A stretch of DNA of 37,280 nucleotides, taken from an uncultured Clostridia bacterium. Lineage in GTDB: Bacteria > Bacillota > Clostridia > Christensenellales > UBA1242. Numbering within the stretch: the first letter of the stretch is position 1; every line of letters starts with the position of its first letter. Positions 35,550 to 37,280 of the stretch are shown here, one piece after another. Position numbers and translations under genes: made by a program. The stretch lies in assembly GCA_944349535.1 (NCBI GenBank), contig CALVNA010000006.1:1-37280 (forward strand), read 5' to 3'. The notes under the pieces were generated by a model. The model was not told the origin of the DNA. It was given only the letters and a program-made list of their open reading frames with translations, and made no database searches.

Positions 35550-37001
35550 ATGCATTGGTTTACCGTTTTAATGACTTGCGTTGCTTGCATCAACTTTCTT
35601 CTTTTGATTTTTATGGTCTTTCTTGAAAAACGCAAGCCGCAAAACATCATTGCTTGGCTGACTGTTTTGACGTTTTTGCCAATAATTGGGTTCTTATTAT
35701 ATGTCATTTTTGGCAGCGGACTCAGTTTGCGCACCCGTCGAATGATAAGAAAAAAAGCTATTTCAGAGAGAGATATCATAAAAAATATCAAGGGAATTCA
35801 AACGCTTGAGCAGGCAAAGCTTGACGGCATTTTGATGGAGGATAAAGAACTGGTAACGCTTTGTTATAGTTTTGGCTCTTATCCAATTCCAGGCAATGAT
35901 ATTCGAATTTTCACAAACGGTAAAGACAAGATTGAAGCGCTCAAACAAGACATCAAAAACGCAAAACACTCGATCAATATTGAATACTATATCTTTGCCG
36001 ATGACAAAGTTGGCAAAGAAATCATGAATCTGCTTTGTCAAAAAGCTCGTGAAGGTGTGGATGTAAGACTGATTTATGACTCTATAGGTTCAAGAAAAGC
36101 GCCACGCAGATTTTTCAACAAACTTAAAAAAGCAGGCGGCAAGGTGGGAGAGTTCTTTCCGCCATTTATGCATATAAGATTGATAAATCTTAAACTTAAT
36201 TATCGAAATCATAGAAAAATCGTGGTAATTGACGGCAAAATTGGCTATACTGGCGGCATAAACATTCGCGATGATCATATGGGACAGCACAAAAAGCTTA
36301 ATCCTTGGCGAGATACCCATGTGCGTATAGAAGGCGGCGGAGTCTATGCCTTGCAGAACATTTTTTTAGATGATTGGCGTTATACCGTCAATGAAAGTTT
36401 GCCAGCAAAGCTTTATCTTGAAAATGGATTTTTTCCGACACCTACAATCAAGGGAAGTGCAACAGTTCAAGTAGTCTCTTCCGGACCAGACAGCAATGTG
36501 CAAAAAATCAAAGAAACTTTTGTCAAAATGATCACTGATGCGCATGATAGAGTCTATATTCAAACGCCTTACTTTATTCCAGATGATGTTTTCTTTTCAG
36601 CACTTCGCATTGCTGTGAAAAGTGGGATTGATGTTCGAATAATGGTTCCTGCCATACCTGATAAAAAAACAGTTTACCTTGCCACACTTTCATACCTTAA
36701 GGAGATGGCTGAGCTGGGAATTAAAATTTATCTTTATAAAGGATTTTTGCACAGCAAAGCCATGCTTGTTGACAACAACAAAGTCTCAATCGGCACATGC
36801 AACACCGACAATCGTTCTTTTGGCCTTAATTTTGAAGATACAGTAGTGATATACTCAAAACAAATCAACAAACAATATGAAGAGATTTTTAAGCAGGACT
36901 TAAAAAATTCAAAAGAAGTGGGCATCAATTATTTCCAGAAAAAACGCTGGATCACAAAATTTTTGCAAGCCATCATGAGACTTCTTTCTTCACTATTTTA
37001 A
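35550..37001 (+). CDS. cls: Cardiolipin synthase
   Basis: 483 residues, typical length. Two N-terminal membrane helices (about residues 5-25 and 33-55) are followed by two phospholipase D domains with HKD motifs: HRKIVVID from His221 with a GG after it, and HSKAMLVD from His401. The enzyme joins two phosphatidylglycerol molecules into cardiolipin and glycerol at the membrane. A ribosome site AAAGGAGAAAG precedes the ATG. It lies 24 bp after the giant gene with no terminator between, so it is probably expressed from the same promoter. A strong terminator follows. Confidence 0.95.
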   Translation: MHWFTVLMTCVACINFLLLIFMVFLEKRKPQNIIAWLTVLTFLPIIGFLLYVIFGSGLSLRTRRMIRKKAISERDIIKNIKGIQTLEQAKLDGILMEDKELVTLCYSFGSYPIPGNDIRIFTNGKDKIEALKQDIKNAKHSINIEYYIFADDKVGKEIMNLLCQKAREGVDVRLIYDSIGSRKAPRRFFNKLKKAGGKVGEFFPPFMHIRLINLKLNYRNHRKIVVIDGKIGYTGGINIRDDHMGQHKKLNPWRDTHVRIEGGGVYALQNIFLDDWRYTVNESLPAKLYLENGFFPTPTIKGSATVQVVSSGPDSNVQKIKETFVKMITDAHDRVYIQTPYFIPDDVFFSALRIAVKSGIDVRIMVPAIPDKKTVYLATLSYLKEMAELGIKIYLYKGFLHSKAMLVDNNKVSIGTCNTDNRSFGLNFEDTVVIYSKQINKQYEEIFKQDLKNSKEVGINYFQKKRWITKFLQAIMRLLSSLF

Positions 37002-37004
37002 AAT

Positions 37005-37044
37005 AAAAAATTTGCAATGAAAATATTTGTTGCAAATTTTTTTT
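37005..37044 (+). terminator. Intrinsic terminator after cls
   Basis: AAAAAATTTGCAA (37005-37017), 12-nt loop, TTGCAAATTTTTT (37030-37042) and further T: a 13-bp perfect stem. Confidence 0.85.
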
Positions 37045-37058
37045 GCGTGTGCTATAAT
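37030..37058 (+). promoter_or_regulatory. tRNA promoter overlapping the terminator arm
   Basis: TTGCAA (37030-37035), 17 bp, perfect TATAAT (37053-37058). The -35 box is the first half of the terminator's 3' arm. It reads into the tRNA-like sequence at 37081. Confidence 0.75.
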
Positions 37059-37080
37059 AAGAGAGCAACAAAAGCCTCAA

Positions 37081-37152
37081 GCGTTTGTGGTGAAATGGAT
37101 ATCACGACGGTCTACGGAAGAGATGGTCTTGGGTTCGATTTCTCCCATAAAA
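37081..37152 (+). pseudogene. tRNA-Arg(ACG)-like sequence with a defective 3' half
   Basis: The 5' half fits a tRNA: acceptor GCGTTTG, D-arm GTGA/TCAC, then ACGGT and the anticodon loop CTACGGA (37112-37118) with anticodon ACG. The 3' half keeps canonical spacing and a T-loop TTCGATT (37134-37140), but none of its strands pairs: AGAGA does not match ACGGT, TCTCC does not match TTGGG, and CATAAAA does not match the acceptor. Either a decayed tRNA or one whose 3' half was replaced by recombination at the anticodon loop. It has a strong promoter. Confidence 0.6.
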
Positions 37153-37173
37153 AAGAATTCAAAAATAAATCAT

Positions 37174-37212
37174 GCGCCATTAGCTCAGCTGGATAGAGCG
37201 TCTGTCTACGGA
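37174..37212 (+). tRNA. 5' half of tRNA-Arg(ACG), interrupted after the anticodon loop
   Basis: GCGCCAT acceptor, TA, D-arm GCTC/GAGC with loop AGCTGGATA, anticodon stem TCTGT and loop CTACGGA (37206-37212), a good match to bacterial tRNA-Arg(ACG). Directly after the loop the sequence becomes unrelated: neither ACAGA nor a T-arm follows. The break at the anticodon loop is a known crossover position of tyrosine integrases. Confidence 0.7.
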
Positions 37213-37280
37213 TTACTTGCTCAAGTCTAAAAGATACCACTATTTTAAAGGGTTTTAGGGGTTTTAAAGAGTACAAAAAT
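37213..37280 (+). other. Unrelated sequence after the tRNA break, possible element end
   Basis: AT-rich with G-containing short repeats (GGGTTTTA followed by GGGGTTTTA). No ORF long enough to judge. It may be the edge of an integrated element; the window ends here. Confidence 0.35.

Noticed and set aside
37081..37212. Split or permuted tRNA genes
   Set aside because: No complementary 3' halves were found in the window, and an integration or decay explanation is simpler.
37027..37230. 67-residue ORF over the tRNA region
   Set aside because: It runs through the terminator, promoter and both tRNA-like sequences and is not a gene.

Overview
The window looks like one contig of an AT-rich, spore-former-related Firmicute, most likely an uncultured gut-type Clostridia. 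This is inferred from gene content: a yabP-yabQ-divIC-like sporulation/division cluster, a Spo0A-type DNA-binding protein, the Bacillus-like order holB-ricT-trmN6, a rubrerythrin (anaerobe oxidative-stress protein), strong AGGAG ribosome sites and A/T-flanked hairpin terminators. No species call is possible from the sequence alone.

Layout. 1-367: two identical 95-bp repeat copies, then a candidate small RNA with its own promoter on the minus strand. 368-1120 (minus): yabP, yabQ and a short DivIC-like gene. 1215-2036: an RluA-type pseudouridine synthase. 2239-11709: a 3156-residue lipoprotein made of an Ig-like domain, many fibronectin-III-like modules and a C-terminal GLUG-type repeat region; a type I membrane protein follows. 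12721-16119: undecaprenyl-diphosphatase and a Ca2+-type P-type ATPase. 16205-18668: DNA polymerase III delta-prime, RicT/YaaT and a tRNA methyltransferase. 18785-21033: an orphan Spo0A-type DNA-binding domain, a possible SecB-like protein, RNase HII, a decayed gene remnant and rubrerythrin. 21062-24565: small unknown genes, a small lipoprotein and an ABC-F ATPase. 24933-35525: a second giant protein of 3530 residues with an N-terminal membrane anchor, followed 24 bp later by cardiolipin synthase. 37081-37280: two tRNA-Arg(ACG)-like sequences, each normal only through the anticodon loop.

The two giant surface proteins take up more than half of the window. They use different anchors (lipid versus transmembrane helix), neither has a visible LPXTG sorting signal, and each sits beside genes for the cell envelope (uppP, cation ATPase, cls). 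The housekeeping genes between them are ordinary.

The most unexpected signals are these. Four genes have a -10 box 6-7 nt before the start codon and no Shine-Dalgarno, suggesting leaderless mRNAs. One gene is a Spo0A output domain without a receiver. A long hairpin buries the rubrerythrin ribosome site. A promoter-driven structured RNA lies near the left end. Both tRNA-Arg copies break just after the anticodon loop, as expected at an integration site.
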